64,000 nucleotides of DNA. Origin: Microbulbifer pacificus. GTDB taxonomy: Bacteria > Pseudomonadota > Gammaproteobacteria > Pseudomonadales > Cellvibrionaceae. The notes below the pieces were generated by a model. It made no database searches, was not told where the DNA came from, and saw only the letters and a program-made list of their open reading frames with translations. Positions 48,140-56,350 of this stretch are shown one piece after another. Where the stretch lies: contig NZ_CP137555.1 of assembly GCF_033723955.1 (NCBI RefSeq), forward strand, positions 4,084,001 through 4,148,000. The letters are read 5' to 3'. Position numbers and translations under genes: made by a program. Position 1 is the stretch's first letter. The number at the start of each line of letters is the position of its first letter.

Positions 48140-48299
48140 TGATTCGGTTCAGAACAGGACATGGTCGTATACGCCGGTTGGCTAAAACAGTATGCAAAGG
48201 AGTTCGATATTCAGGTACATGCCTGGGTGTTGATGACCAATCACGTGCACCCGCTGGTAACTCCGAACGTATGAGGCTGGGTCCATGCATAGGAAACCA
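48065..48299 (+). pseudogene. REP-associated tyrosine transposase (RAYT), decayed
   Basis: Translation from ATG 48065 reads MARLPRLGPAGIPQHVI then GNNRQV, an in-frame TGA at 48140, and then EQDMVVYAGWLKQYAKEFD and WVLMTNHVHPLVTP, which holds the HUH (His-Val-His) metal site of Y1 transposases. A second stop follows at 48272 and the catalytic tyrosine region is absent. RAYTs are single-copy HUH enzymes that mobilise REP palindromes. The next gene's start codon lies inside this relic. Confidence 0.85.
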
Positions 48300-48965
48300 C
48301 TAGACACGGAAATTGATCACCACACGGCTAAATTCATCGTGGGATTTATCGCCTTGTCACTTGCGATTTTTACCGACTTGCTGACGCCTGGGGTCAGCAT
48401 TAGTTCGATTAGCCTGTCATATCATTTGACGGATAATGCCCGCAATGTATTCGTTGGATCTCTTTGCGTAATATCGGCTTTTCTCTGGTCGTATAATGGC
48501 TACTCTTTGTTTCAAGCTGTCTTGAGTAAAGTCGCAGCAGTCGCGGTCGCAGCCGTGGCATTTTTTCCATGCGATTGTTTTACCGGTAGGGGTGTTGAGG
48601 AGGTAGCCAGAGAAGCCACGATGATTGGGATTGTCCATACGGCCTCGGCAATTTCAATGTTCATTATCCTCGCAATTTTTTGTTGGCTGTTTTACCTGAG
48701 AGCGAAAGAAAAAGATTCCAAAGAGGCGAAGGTAAGGGGGCTAATTTATAGGATATGCGCAGTCGCTATGGTTGGCGCCATGGCCATACAGCTGCTCGAT
48801 ATTCTGGACTGGGTAGATTTTAGCGGTATTACTCACCGGTTGACTTACTATGTCGAAGCGACAAGTTTGTTTGCATTTGGTGTTGCATGGCTGACAGCGA
48901 GCCGAATGTTGCCATTTGTTACCAATGAAGACGAGCGTATAAGAATCGAGCTTTCTGGACAGTAG
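48285..48965 (+). CDS. Multipass membrane protein, DUF998-like
   Basis: A 226-residue protein with about six hydrophobic helices (near residues 15-32, 52-72, 76-95, 115-138, 155-175 and 188-208). The pairing ISLSYHLTDNARNVFVGSLC then FFPCDC is the pattern of DUF998-like membrane proteins, function unknown. The ATG at 48285 overlaps the decayed RAYT, and GAGG ten bases upstream is a weak site, so the true start could be internal. Codon use is intermediate between the island and the core. Confidence 0.72.
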   Translation: MHRKPLDTEIDHHTAKFIVGFIALSLAIFTDLLTPGVSISSISLSYHLTDNARNVFVGSLCVISAFLWSYNGYSLFQAVLSKVAAVAVAAVAFFPCDCFTGRGVEEVAREATMIGIVHTASAISMFIILAIFCWLFYLRAKEKDSKEAKVRGLIYRICAVAMVGAMAIQLLDILDWVDFSGITHRLTYYVEATSLFAFGVAWLTASRMLPFVTNEDERIRIELSGQ

Positions 48966-49089
48966 CCGATTTTATGGGGTTGTGTGCATTTCTCGGTATT
49001 GGTTGTTCTCTGTTCTTTTGCGAGTAAATTCAGGGGCGATTCAGTTGCGCCGGGTTAAAAAGCAGGTGTGAATCCAAGGAGGACGCACC

Positions 49090-50073
49090 ATGCGCCAGGT
49101 CCCACACCGATTACTCGCCGCTCTTACCATCACTTTGACGCTCGGTGGCTGTGTCACCTACCCAGCAGCTCCGCCGGTGATCGGCGGGGGCACCTATGTC
49201 CGCAAGGCTACTCCGGTTTACTCCTATACAGTGATCACCGATCCCGGCTATCGCTACTACGACGCTTCGCTCGGCGTTTACGTATTCTACGACCGCAGCG
49301 ACGTTTTCTTTCGGCAGGGGCATTACTATCGTTGGTATCAGGACCATTGGATCAGTGCCAGTCACTGGCATGGCCCCTGGTATCCGGCCCCGAATTTTTA
49401 TGTCTCGGCAAACTTCAATGATCACTGGCATACGCGCTTGCGCCGCCATGGCCAGCACTATGCCGGAGGACACGACTACACACCGCCGCGCCGGCACGAT
49501 CGTGACGACGGTTACAACCGGCGGGACCGGCATGAAGGCAACGGGCAACGACATGATCGTCGTGAGGAGGGGCGGGATCGCCCAGGGCAGGGCCAGGATC
49601 GTGGCCGAGGTGGCGAACAGGGATTTGCTGGCATAGCCGAGCCAAAGCCGCGGGCGCCTCAGGTGGATAACCGAGGCGGGGATCGCCGTAATGAACGCCA
49701 GAACCCACGTCCGAATCCAGGCCGGGACGTGCGCGCAGTCAAACTTGCCGACAAGCCAACCGGCATTCGCGACCCGCGAGTTGTTCCTGCGTTAGAGCGT
49801 CCGGCAACCGATCGCCGCACGGTGCACGACAGGCGCAAGCCACAAAGCCAGCGCGGCCAGCCCCAACCCCAGCGCAATGCGCCGAATGATCAGCGCAATG
49901 CTGCCGCGAAGCCAGCTTCGTCCCAGGAGGGCAAGGAACCTAAGAGTGAGCAACCAAAGAAAAAGACGCAGAAAAAGAAGTCCCAAAAGACAACGGATAA
50001 GCGCGATCAGGTAAACCGGGTGCGTGAGCCGCTTACCCACCGGTCCAATGAACCACGCCGTCAGATCGATTGA
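49090..50073 (+). CDS. Lipoprotein with long basic low-complexity tail
   Basis: A 327-residue predicted lipoprotein: signal MRQVPHRLLAALTITLTLGGC with the lipobox cysteine at 21. Residues 35-120 form a Tyr/Trp/His-rich domain (VYSYTVITDPGYRYYDASLGVYVFYDRSDVFF region, then GHYYRWYQDHW). The remaining 200 residues are Arg/Asp/Gln/Pro/Lys low complexity, ending in KKKTQKKKSQK. The tail is unusually basic and could bind anionic polymers such as DNA, RNA or polysaccharide at the outer membrane. AGGAGG precedes the ATG. Function unknown. Confidence 0.8.
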   Translation: MRQVPHRLLAALTITLTLGGCVTYPAAPPVIGGGTYVRKATPVYSYTVITDPGYRYYDASLGVYVFYDRSDVFFRQGHYYRWYQDHWISASHWHGPWYPAPNFYVSANFNDHWHTRLRRHGQHYAGGHDYTPPRRHDRDDGYNRRDRHEGNGQRHDRREEGRDRPGQGQDRGRGGEQGFAGIAEPKPRAPQVDNRGGDRRNERQNPRPNPGRDVRAVKLADKPTGIRDPRVVPALERPATDRRTVHDRRKPQSQRGQPQPQRNAPNDQRNAAAKPASSQEGKEPKSEQPKKKTQKKKSQKTTDKRDQVNRVREPLTHRSNEPRRQID

Positions 50074-50094
50074 TCCCATTTATTGAAAAAACAC

Positions 50095-50200
50095 CCGCTG
50101 GACTGGAAACCAATGTGTTCAGTGGCGTTGTGGTTGACCACCAGGCCGCGGTGGATACGGCTAAATCCAGCCGGGGCCGGGCGTTCGAGTTCACGGATTG
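50095..50200 (-). pseudogene. LytTR DNA-binding domain remnant
   Basis: On the minus strand this stretch reads RELERPAPAGFSRIHRGLVVN followed by HNATEHI, like the ...F-x-RIHRSYLVN core of LytTR response-regulator domains. No start or complete domain is present, so it is at best a short relic. Confidence 0.4.
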
Positions 50201-50218
50201 ATTGGCTCGGTAGGAGTC

Positions 50219-51070
50219 CTACACCAGGTGGTTGAACGTGCTGCTGCTGCGGCTCTGTTTTCCGTGTTGGGCAACGCGGACGCCAATGGCGGCTTCGATC
50301 AGCGCGGTCACATCGTCTTCGATGCCGTGCGCGTCACGCTCGGTAGGCTGATTGGCGTAGAAATGCCATGGCGAGTGATCGCTCTGAGCGAAGTTGCCTA
50401 CCCCGGAGAGGGTGGTCTTGTAGCACTCCCGCATCCACTCTTCGACCTCAAGCTTGATGGTCGGACGCTTGAACCAGGTCGGACGGGCGGTGCCGCAGAA
50501 GGTCCGGAAGTAATTGCGCGCGTTCTGGGAGGCCTGATTGGACACGTTCAGCGGCACGCTGAGCCATTTGGAGATCATCTGAGGCGTCGCGGACACGTCG
50601 GTGCCCTGACTGACCTGCTGGAACATCTGGATCCGATCCTGCACTGAGCCCATGCCGTGGGCATTGGTGTGGGCGTTGATCTTGGTGCTCGAGTTCTGGT
50701 CGGGGAACTCGATTTCGCCGCCCGCGAGACCCTGCGAGATACGGAAAAACTGCTCGCTGTGGCGGGTCTCGTGGTAGATCGTCGCGCACAGCTCCACGAA
50801 GTCCTCGTACATCAGGCTGGCGCTACTGGTGTAGTTGGCGTTCAGCTTCAAGCGCCAGCTGCCCCAGTTGAAGGAGCCGCACAGGCCCGGGCCCAGATGA
50901 TTGTGGGATATGGTCGGCGTGGGCATGAAGGTCGTCATGTCACGAATCGCCTGCTCGATCGACTGCCGCTGACGGGTTGTCCGGCTTCCGCCGGCGCGGT
51001 TCCAGTCCTTCCAGACATTGCGCATGCGGTTCGCGAAGGTTTGCTTCGTCGCTTGGAGATGGAGAGTCAT
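50219..51070 (-). CDS. Orphan protein with HExxH metallopeptidase-like motif
   Basis: A 283-residue protein of unknown family. The ATG at 51070 follows GGGAGG. FVELCATIYHETRHSEQFFR places HETRH at residues 100-104, a classic HExxH zinc-binding helix after a hydrophobic approach, as in many metallopeptidases. A third ligand could be in the NAHTNAHGMG region (about 130-140). N-terminal residues are basic and there is no signal peptide. The rest (NARNYFRTFCGTARPTWFKRP; YKTTLSGVGNFAQ) gives no further clue. Proteins of this sort occur near extracellular contractile or toxin loci, but nothing here supports that. Confidence 0.72.
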   Translation of the reverse strand: MTLHLQATKQTFANRMRNVWKDWNRAGGSRTTRQRQSIEQAIRDMTTFMPTPTISHNHLGPGLCGSFNWGSWRLKLNANYTSSASLMYEDFVELCATIYHETRHSEQFFRISQGLAGGEIEFPDQNSSTKINAHTNAHGMGSVQDRIQMFQQVSQGTDVSATPQMISKWLSVPLNVSNQASQNARNYFRTFCGTARPTWFKRPTIKLEVEEWMRECYKTTLSGVGNFAQSDHSPWHFYANQPTERDAHGIEDDVTALIEAAIGVRVAQHGKQSRSSSTFNHLV

Positions 51071-51251
51071 CGTCTTGCCTCCCTGGCTGTTATTAGATTG
51101 CCGATGTTTTCTGACTCGGCGGCGCGAACACTCCTGATTCGGCTGCGAGCATTTTTGCTTGCCTTGTCTGATCATTCAAGGATGGCTTGTAAACTCCGCG
51201 ACGAATGGGGCCGTCAGAGCTCTCTAGTCTAACGCTGGCGATTGCTGATAT

Positions 51252-51267
51252 CTGTGTATTTATCCAG
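51252..51267. promoter_or_regulatory. LexA box upstream of polB
   Basis: CTGTGTATTTATCCAG fits CTG-N10-CAG and lies 48 bases before the polB start. E. coli polB is a known SOS gene, which supports the assignment. Confidence 0.8.
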
Positions 51268-51314
51268 TACAATGGCGCCAGCCTCCAATCCACGCATCAA
51301 TCAAGAACAGTCTC

Positions 51315-53666
51315 TTGCCTCAAGGATTTCTCCTCACTCGCCACAGCTTTGATCAGCGCGGTAGCACCTGCATCCACTATTGGCTGGCCACGCCCGAGGG
51401 CCCGGTCAAGCTGGTCATTGAAGGTGAGCGCGCGGTCTTTATGGTGAAGGTGGCGGACCGCACCCAGGTGACCGAGGCGCTGGCCGGCGTGCCCTGCGAT
51501 TGGCAGCAGCTGGGCTTCCAGACCTTTGGTCGCGAGGAAGCGGCCATGCTGTATTTCCCCACCATAGACGCTCATCGCCGTGCCCAGACTCTGTTGCAAA
51601 CTCGCGGCATCGAGGTACTGGAAGCGGATTTTCGTCTCCACGACCGTTACCTGATGGAGCGCTTTGCCCGGGGTGGCCTCTACTTTGAAGGTGTCGCTCA
51701 GGCCAGAGACGGCTATACGGAATATCGGCAGGTGCGCCTCAGGGGCGCCGAGGTGCAGCCGGATTTCAAGGTGGTCTCCCTGGATGTGGAGTGCTCCGGC
51801 CAGGGAGAGCTGTATTCCATCGGTCTCTACGGTCATAGCGTGGAAGAGGTGCTGATGGTGGGCAAACCGGAGGCCGCCGACACCACCATCCACTGGGTGG
51901 ATGACGAGCGGGCGCTGCTCGAGGCCCTGGAGGCCAGAATCAAAGCCCTGGACCCGGACATCATCATCGGTTGGTCTGTGGTGGAGTTTGATTTTCGGCT
52001 GCTGCTGAAAAGGGCCGCTCGCCATGGACTGCACCTGAAGCTGGGGCGCGGCGGCACCGATGCCCGCTGGCGCGATGGCGGGGAGGGCAGCCAGGGTTTC
52101 GTAACGCTTCCGGGGCGGGTGGTGCTGGATGGCATCGACGGACTGAAGAGCGCCACCTACAACTTTGAAAGCTTCAGCCTGGAATTCGTGGCCCAGACGC
52201 TGCTGGGCAGGGGTAAGGACACCGAAGACGTGGACAACCGCCTGGCGGTGATTGAACATGATTTTCGCCATAACAAACCTAAGCTCGCCGCTTACAACCT
52301 GGAAGACTGCCGCCTGGTCTGGGATATTTTCCAGCACACCCGCCTGCTGGATTACCTGCGCCTGCGTGCCCAGCTCACTGGCCTCGAGCTCGACCGCAGC
52401 GGCGGCTCGGTGGCGGCGTTTACCAACCTCTACCTGCCCAAGCTACACCGCAGCGGCTATGTGGCGCCCAACCTGCCGGCCGATGGCGGCTTGGCCAGCC
52501 CGGGCGGCTATGTGATGGACTCCCGGCCGGGCCTGTACGACAACGTGTTGGTGCTGGATTTCAAGAGCCTTTATCCAAGCATTATCCGTACCTTCAAGAT
52601 CGATCCTATGGGGCTGATTGAAGGATTGGCTGAGGAGCTGGAGGAGGGCGATATCATTCCCGGTTTTCGCGGTGCGTGCTTTTCCCGTGATAAGCATTTC
52701 CTGCCGGACATCATTACCAATCTCTGGGCCCAGCGCGACATCGCCAAGCAGGAGCAGGATGCTGCCCGCTCCCAGGCCATCAAGATCATCATGAACTCCT
52801 TCTACGGGGTACTCGGAAGCGGGGGCTGCCGTTTTTACGACACGCGCCTGGCCAGCTCCATCACCCTGCGTGGTCACGAGATCATGCAGCAGACGGCGCG
52901 CTGGATTGAGGAGCTGGGTCACCAGGTCATCTATGGCGATACCGACTCCACCTTTGTGTGGCTGAGTGGCCGCCCCAGCCTTGAAGAGGCGGATGCGATC
53001 GGCAAGAGCCTGGCCGGCGAGATCAACACGCGCTGGCGGAACAAGCTCAAAGATGAGCTCGCGTTGGAGTGCGAACTGGAACTGGAATTCGAAACCCACT
53101 ACCAGCGCTTTTTGATGCCCACCATTCGCGGCTCGGAGGCCGGCTCCAAGAAACGCTATGCGGGCCTGGTAATAAAAGGGGGCGAGGAAAAGCTGATATT
53201 CAAGGGGCTGGAAACGGTGCGCAGCGACTGGACGCCACTGGCCAAGCAGTTCCAGACCCAGCTCTACGGGATGGTGTTTAAGGGTGTTGATCCGTCCGAC
53301 TATGTCCGCGAGACGGTGGAGAAAACCCGGGCAGGGGAGATGGACGAGCATCTGGTGTATCGCAAGCGGCTCCGGCGCAAGCTGGAGCAATACGTAAAAA
53401 ACGTGCCGCCCCAGGTGCGCGCGGCGCGACTGGCCGATGAACACCGTCGGCAGCAGGGGCTGGAACCCCGCTACCAGAACAAGGGCTGGATTCGCTACGT
53501 GATCACCCTCAATGGCCCGGAGCCAGTGGATCACCGTCAGTCACCGATGGATTACCAGCACTATATCGACCGGCAGCTCAAGCCGGTGGCTGATGCCATA
53601 TTGCCCTTCATCGATCTGGATTTTGACAGTCTGGTGGATGGCCAGCTGGGCCTGTTCGGGGTGTAG
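51315..53666 (+). CDS. polB: DNA polymerase II (family B), SOS-inducible
   Basis: A proofreading DNA polymerase used in replication restart and translesion synthesis. At 783 residues it equals the E. coli enzyme in length. The 3'-5' exonuclease motif I is VVSLDVECSG (about 152-161). The polymerase motif A DFKSLYPSII starts at Asp415, motif B includes KIIMNSFYGVLG, and motif C YGDTDST is at 540-546. The start is TTG at 51315 with only a weak ribosome site. A LexA box upstream gives SOS control. The M14 gene follows after 36 bases. Confidence 0.96.
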   Translation: MPQGFLLTRHSFDQRGSTCIHYWLATPEGPVKLVIEGERAVFMVKVADRTQVTEALAGVPCDWQQLGFQTFGREEAAMLYFPTIDAHRRAQTLLQTRGIEVLEADFRLHDRYLMERFARGGLYFEGVAQARDGYTEYRQVRLRGAEVQPDFKVVSLDVECSGQGELYSIGLYGHSVEEVLMVGKPEAADTTIHWVDDERALLEALEARIKALDPDIIIGWSVVEFDFRLLLKRAARHGLHLKLGRGGTDARWRDGGEGSQGFVTLPGRVVLDGIDGLKSATYNFESFSLEFVAQTLLGRGKDTEDVDNRLAVIEHDFRHNKPKLAAYNLEDCRLVWDIFQHTRLLDYLRLRAQLTGLELDRSGGSVAAFTNLYLPKLHRSGYVAPNLPADGGLASPGGYVMDSRPGLYDNVLVLDFKSLYPSIIRTFKIDPMGLIEGLAEELEEGDIIPGFRGACFSRDKHFLPDIITNLWAQRDIAKQEQDAARSQAIKIIMNSFYGVLGSGGCRFYDTRLASSITLRGHEIMQQTARWIEELGHQVIYGDTDSTFVWLSGRPSLEEADAIGKSLAGEINTRWRNKLKDELALECELELEFETHYQRFLMPTIRGSEAGSKKRYAGLVIKGGEEKLIFKGLETVRSDWTPLAKQFQTQLYGMVFKGVDPSDYVRETVEKTRAGEMDEHLVYRKRLRRKLEQYVKNVPPQVRAARLADEHRRQQGLEPRYQNKGWIRYVITLNGPEPVDHRQSPMDYQHYIDRQLKPVADAILPFIDLDFDSLVDGQLGLFGV

Positions 53667-53702
53667 AATGCCTCCCTCGCTCATCATTGGAGAACAAGCG
53701 AT

Positions 53703-54626
53703 ATGAAACCGGGCAAAGTATTCTATCCAGTCGGTACCCCCGGCATCCCCTGGGGTGACGCGGAACGCGCTGAATGGTTGTCGCGCCAGACCCGCCACCG
53801 CAGCTATGCGTCTGAGGTGTTAGACAAGATCGAGCAACTACGCTCGCGCTTTGACGTGGAAGAATACGGCCGCCTGGAATATGGCGATGAAAGCTTTCCG
53901 CTGCTGGCGTTCCGCAGCCGCGACTGGCGTGACGATCTGCCAGTGGTGCTGGTGACGGGCGGTGTGCACGGCTACGAAACCAGCGGTGTACACGGGGCGC
54001 TGCAGTTTGTGGATCAGCATGCCGCGGACTACGCCGGCCGCGTGAACCTGCTGGTGGCGCCCTGTGTCAGCCCCTGGGCCTACGAGCGCATCCACCGCTG
54101 GAACCCGAACGCCATCGACCCGAACCGCTCCTTCCGCGAAAACAGCCCTGCCGAAGAATCGGCGGCGCTGCTGCGTCTTGTGGAACCCATCCGCGACCGT
54201 GCGCTGATGCATATCGACCTGCACGAGACCACCGATACCGACGAAACCGAGTTCCGCCCAGCACTGGCCGCCCGCGACGGCAAGCGGTACATACCGGGCG
54301 GCATTCCGGATGGCTTTTACCTGGTGGACGACAGCGAGAACCCGCAGCCTCAATTCCAGCAGGCGGTGATCAAAGCGGTGAAGAAGGTCACCCATATCGC
54401 CCCTGCGGACGACAATGGCGAGATCATCGGCTCCCCGGTGGTGGCGCGCGGCGTCATCGAATACCCGCTCAAGCAGCTGGGCCTGTGCGCCAGCATCACC
54501 AACGCCCGCTACAAGACCACCACCGAGGTCTATCCCGATAGCCCGCGCGCCACGCCCGAGCAGTGCAATAGCGCACAGGCCGTCGCGGTGTGTGCGGCCA
54601 TCGACTACGCGCTGGCGCACCGGTAA
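53703..54626 (+). CDS. M14-family metallocarboxypeptidase, intact copy
   Basis: A 307-residue zinc carboxypeptidase-like protein. TGGVHGYETSG (about residues 80-90) supplies the HxxE zinc ligands and LMHIDLHETTDTDETE (near 170) supplies the third His. The C-terminal EYPLKQLGLCASITNARYKTTTEVYPDS holds the presumptive catalytic Glu. There is no signal peptide, so it is likely cytoplasmic. GGAGAACAAGC precedes the ATG. It probably shares a transcript with polB. Partial copies of its 3' half occur at 56350-56775 and 58139-58171. Confidence 0.88.
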   Translation: MKPGKVFYPVGTPGIPWGDAERAEWLSRQTRHRSYASEVLDKIEQLRSRFDVEEYGRLEYGDESFPLLAFRSRDWRDDLPVVLVTGGVHGYETSGVHGALQFVDQHAADYAGRVNLLVAPCVSPWAYERIHRWNPNAIDPNRSFRENSPAEESAALLRLVEPIRDRALMHIDLHETTDTDETEFRPALAARDGKRYIPGGIPDGFYLVDDSENPQPQFQQAVIKAVKKVTHIAPADDNGEIIGSPVVARGVIEYPLKQLGLCASITNARYKTTTEVYPDSPRATPEQCNSAQAVAVCAAIDYALAHR

Positions 54627-54650
54627 CACAAAGAAATACATGTAGCTATA

Positions 54651-54727
54651 AATAGGGTCGGATCAACGCAAGGGCGTTACTTGCTCCAAAGTAGGTAATG
54701 TAAAAAATATTGATCCGACCCGAATAT
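54651..54727. repeat. MITE-like inverted repeat with GGGTCGGATCAA ends
   Basis: GGGTCGGATCAA (54655-54666) and its exact complement (54710-54721) enclose 43 bases; AATA/AATATT flanks extend the symmetry. The end sequence is a variant of the GGGTCAGATCAAC motif found near the RAYT fragments. The remaining gap up to 54983 shows no gene. Confidence 0.6.
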
Positions 54728-54983
54728 TTTCCGATTTTTGCCGCAAATTAGTCGCGTATACCCACCTAATAAGAACACCATAACGTTTCTGGCAAACTAG
54801 GCTGTTCAAATCCTAGGCCGTAGTTTCTTCTCAAGAATATATTCTTGCGGGTGGGTGAATAATCAGATGCTAATGTCCTGGTCGCCTCTAGGTGTCGATG
54901 CTTTAGGTGCGATTGTATCCGCTTAAACACTTTTCCTTGAACTGGAACCCGGACGCAGGCCGTCAATTGCGACAGGTAATCAA

Positions 54984-55472
54984 ATGAAGCCAATACTGAG
55001 CAAGTCTTCGAAGCTGGCCCGGGATATATTTCACATTGCTTTTTCTATTGCCTTCCTTGCGATCTGCGCGATCATTATTATCTACACAACCTATGGGTTA
55101 TTCACCTTTCTGTTAAGTCATCAGATTTTTGACGCAAAAAATGATCTTCCCGCAGTCGTTCTGAATGCCATCAGCAACCTGGTGGTTGCGCTGGCAATTT
55201 TTGAATTGCAAATGGCCATTAGTATTGAAGCCCGCAAGCCAATGACGTCTGACATTGTTCATGCGCTTAAAATCATCGCGCCAAGATTCATTATGGTTAT
55301 CAGTGTCGCGCTAATGCTTGAGGGGCTTATTCTGGTGATCAAATATGGGCAGGCCGAAAATATCAGTAACCTCTATTTTCCAGTTGCCGTTATTCTGGGT
55401 GCTGGCTTTCTGTTGATTGCACTGGGCACATTCCTGAAGTTGTGCCCAGATAGAGGTATTGAGCTGGAGTGA
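54984..55472 (+). CDS. Four-helix membrane protein, unknown
   Basis: A 162-residue inner-membrane protein with helices near residues 17-42, 58-80, 98-122 and 130-155. Its layout (a long first helix, NLVVALAIFELQMAISIEARKPMTSDIVHAL, then two helices) is reminiscent of PsiE-like phosphate-starvation proteins, but I cannot confirm that. No ribosome site stands out before the ATG at 54984 (CAGG at 54974 is weak). Confidence 0.7.
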   Translation: MKPILSKSSKLARDIFHIAFSIAFLAICAIIIIYTTYGLFTFLLSHQIFDAKNDLPAVVLNAISNLVVALAIFELQMAISIEARKPMTSDIVHALKIIAPRFIMVISVALMLEGLILVIKYGQAENISNLYFPVAVILGAGFLLIALGTFLKLCPDRGIELE

Positions 55473-55628
55473 TTTATTCCGTTTGTATGCGCCGAGATAA
55501 ACATAGCCCGAACCCTACCTTGGGCAGGTGACGCACCAGCACATCAAAAAATTGCATAGGAAGTCGACGGTCGGGCTTCCTCTTCAACGGGCAGGCTCAC
55601 CGGTAGGCTCTTACACAACCATGCACAT

Positions 55629-56060
55629 TTATTCTTGCGGCTTCTGATAAACCCGCTGTACCACAGCCAGTACTACTGCCGTGGTCCAGCCAAACATGAT
55701 GATGCCGATGGCCATCTGGAATGAAGACAGCAAACGCAGGCTGCCCTCGAGCACGATGTCGCCATATCCCAGGGTGGTATAGGTCACCATCGAGAAATAG
55801 AGGGCGGGCTCTGCTTCTTTGAATGCACCCAGAAACTGGTATACCTGAGCCCAGGTCATCACCTCGACCACCGAGGCAAAAAACATCAGTAGCACAACCG
55901 CGGACACCACCATCGGTCTTGCTGTGGGCAGGAACGGATGAGCCGGATGCAATCCCGCGATATGCCGACTCCAGCGGATGGCGATGGTCATCGCCAGCGC
56001 GTGGATGATCGTATTCACCACCAGTAACGCCGATGCAATCAACAGCACTTTAATCAGCAT
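55629..56060 (-). CDS. Two-helix potassium channel protein
   Basis: A 143-residue ion channel subunit, expected to tetramerise in the inner membrane. Three hydrophobic stretches (1-27, 49-70 and 108-133) surround a pore loop with the filter TTLGYGD (95-101) in SMVTYTTLGYGDIVLEG. There is no cytoplasmic RCK/TrkA-N domain, so gating is unknown. It lies 20 bases upstream of the outer-membrane factor fragment stop. Confidence 0.87.
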   Translation of the reverse strand: MLIKVLLIASALLVVNTIIHALAMTIAIRWSRHIAGLHPAHPFLPTARPMVVSAVVLLMFFASVVEVMTWAQVYQFLGAFKEAEPALYFSMVTYTTLGYGDIVLEGSLRLLSSFQMAIGIIMFGWTTAVVLAVVQRVYQKPQE

Positions 56061-56080
56061 TTATCTGCCTTAGTCAGTCG

Positions 56081-56350
56081 CTATTCACGAAATACCTTAC
56101 GCCAGCTGCCGGTGCGCTCAAGCATTTCTTCACGGGTTTCCGGTGGCACCAGTTCAGCCGGTGACAGATCTCCACGCACCTGCCAGCCGCCACCCAGCGC
56201 TTGGTACACCTGTAAGAGATTGGCGGCCACGGCACCGCGTGTCTGCGTCAGCTGATCCTGCTGGTTGGCGTTTGATGTCAGAGTAGTGATCACCGTATTG
56301 AAGTCCACTAGCCCGTTGGTGTATTGCGCGGTGGACAGCTCCACCGAGCG
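56081..56350 (-). pseudogene. Efflux outer-membrane factor (NodT/OprM-type), 3' fragment
   Basis: The last 90 or so residues of a TolC-like RND outer-membrane lipoprotein: VELSTAQYTNGLVDFNTVITTL, LTQTRGAVAANLLQVYQALGGGW and a C-terminal ETREEMLERTGSWRKVF. Upstream (right) the frame runs into antisense M14 DNA at about 56350, so the 5' four-fifths of the gene is gone. Confidence 0.85.

Noticed and set aside
43490..48965. Integrative element with tRNA attachment site or integrase
   Set aside because: Base composition suggests acquired DNA, but no integrase, tRNA gene or matching end repeats were found on either side.
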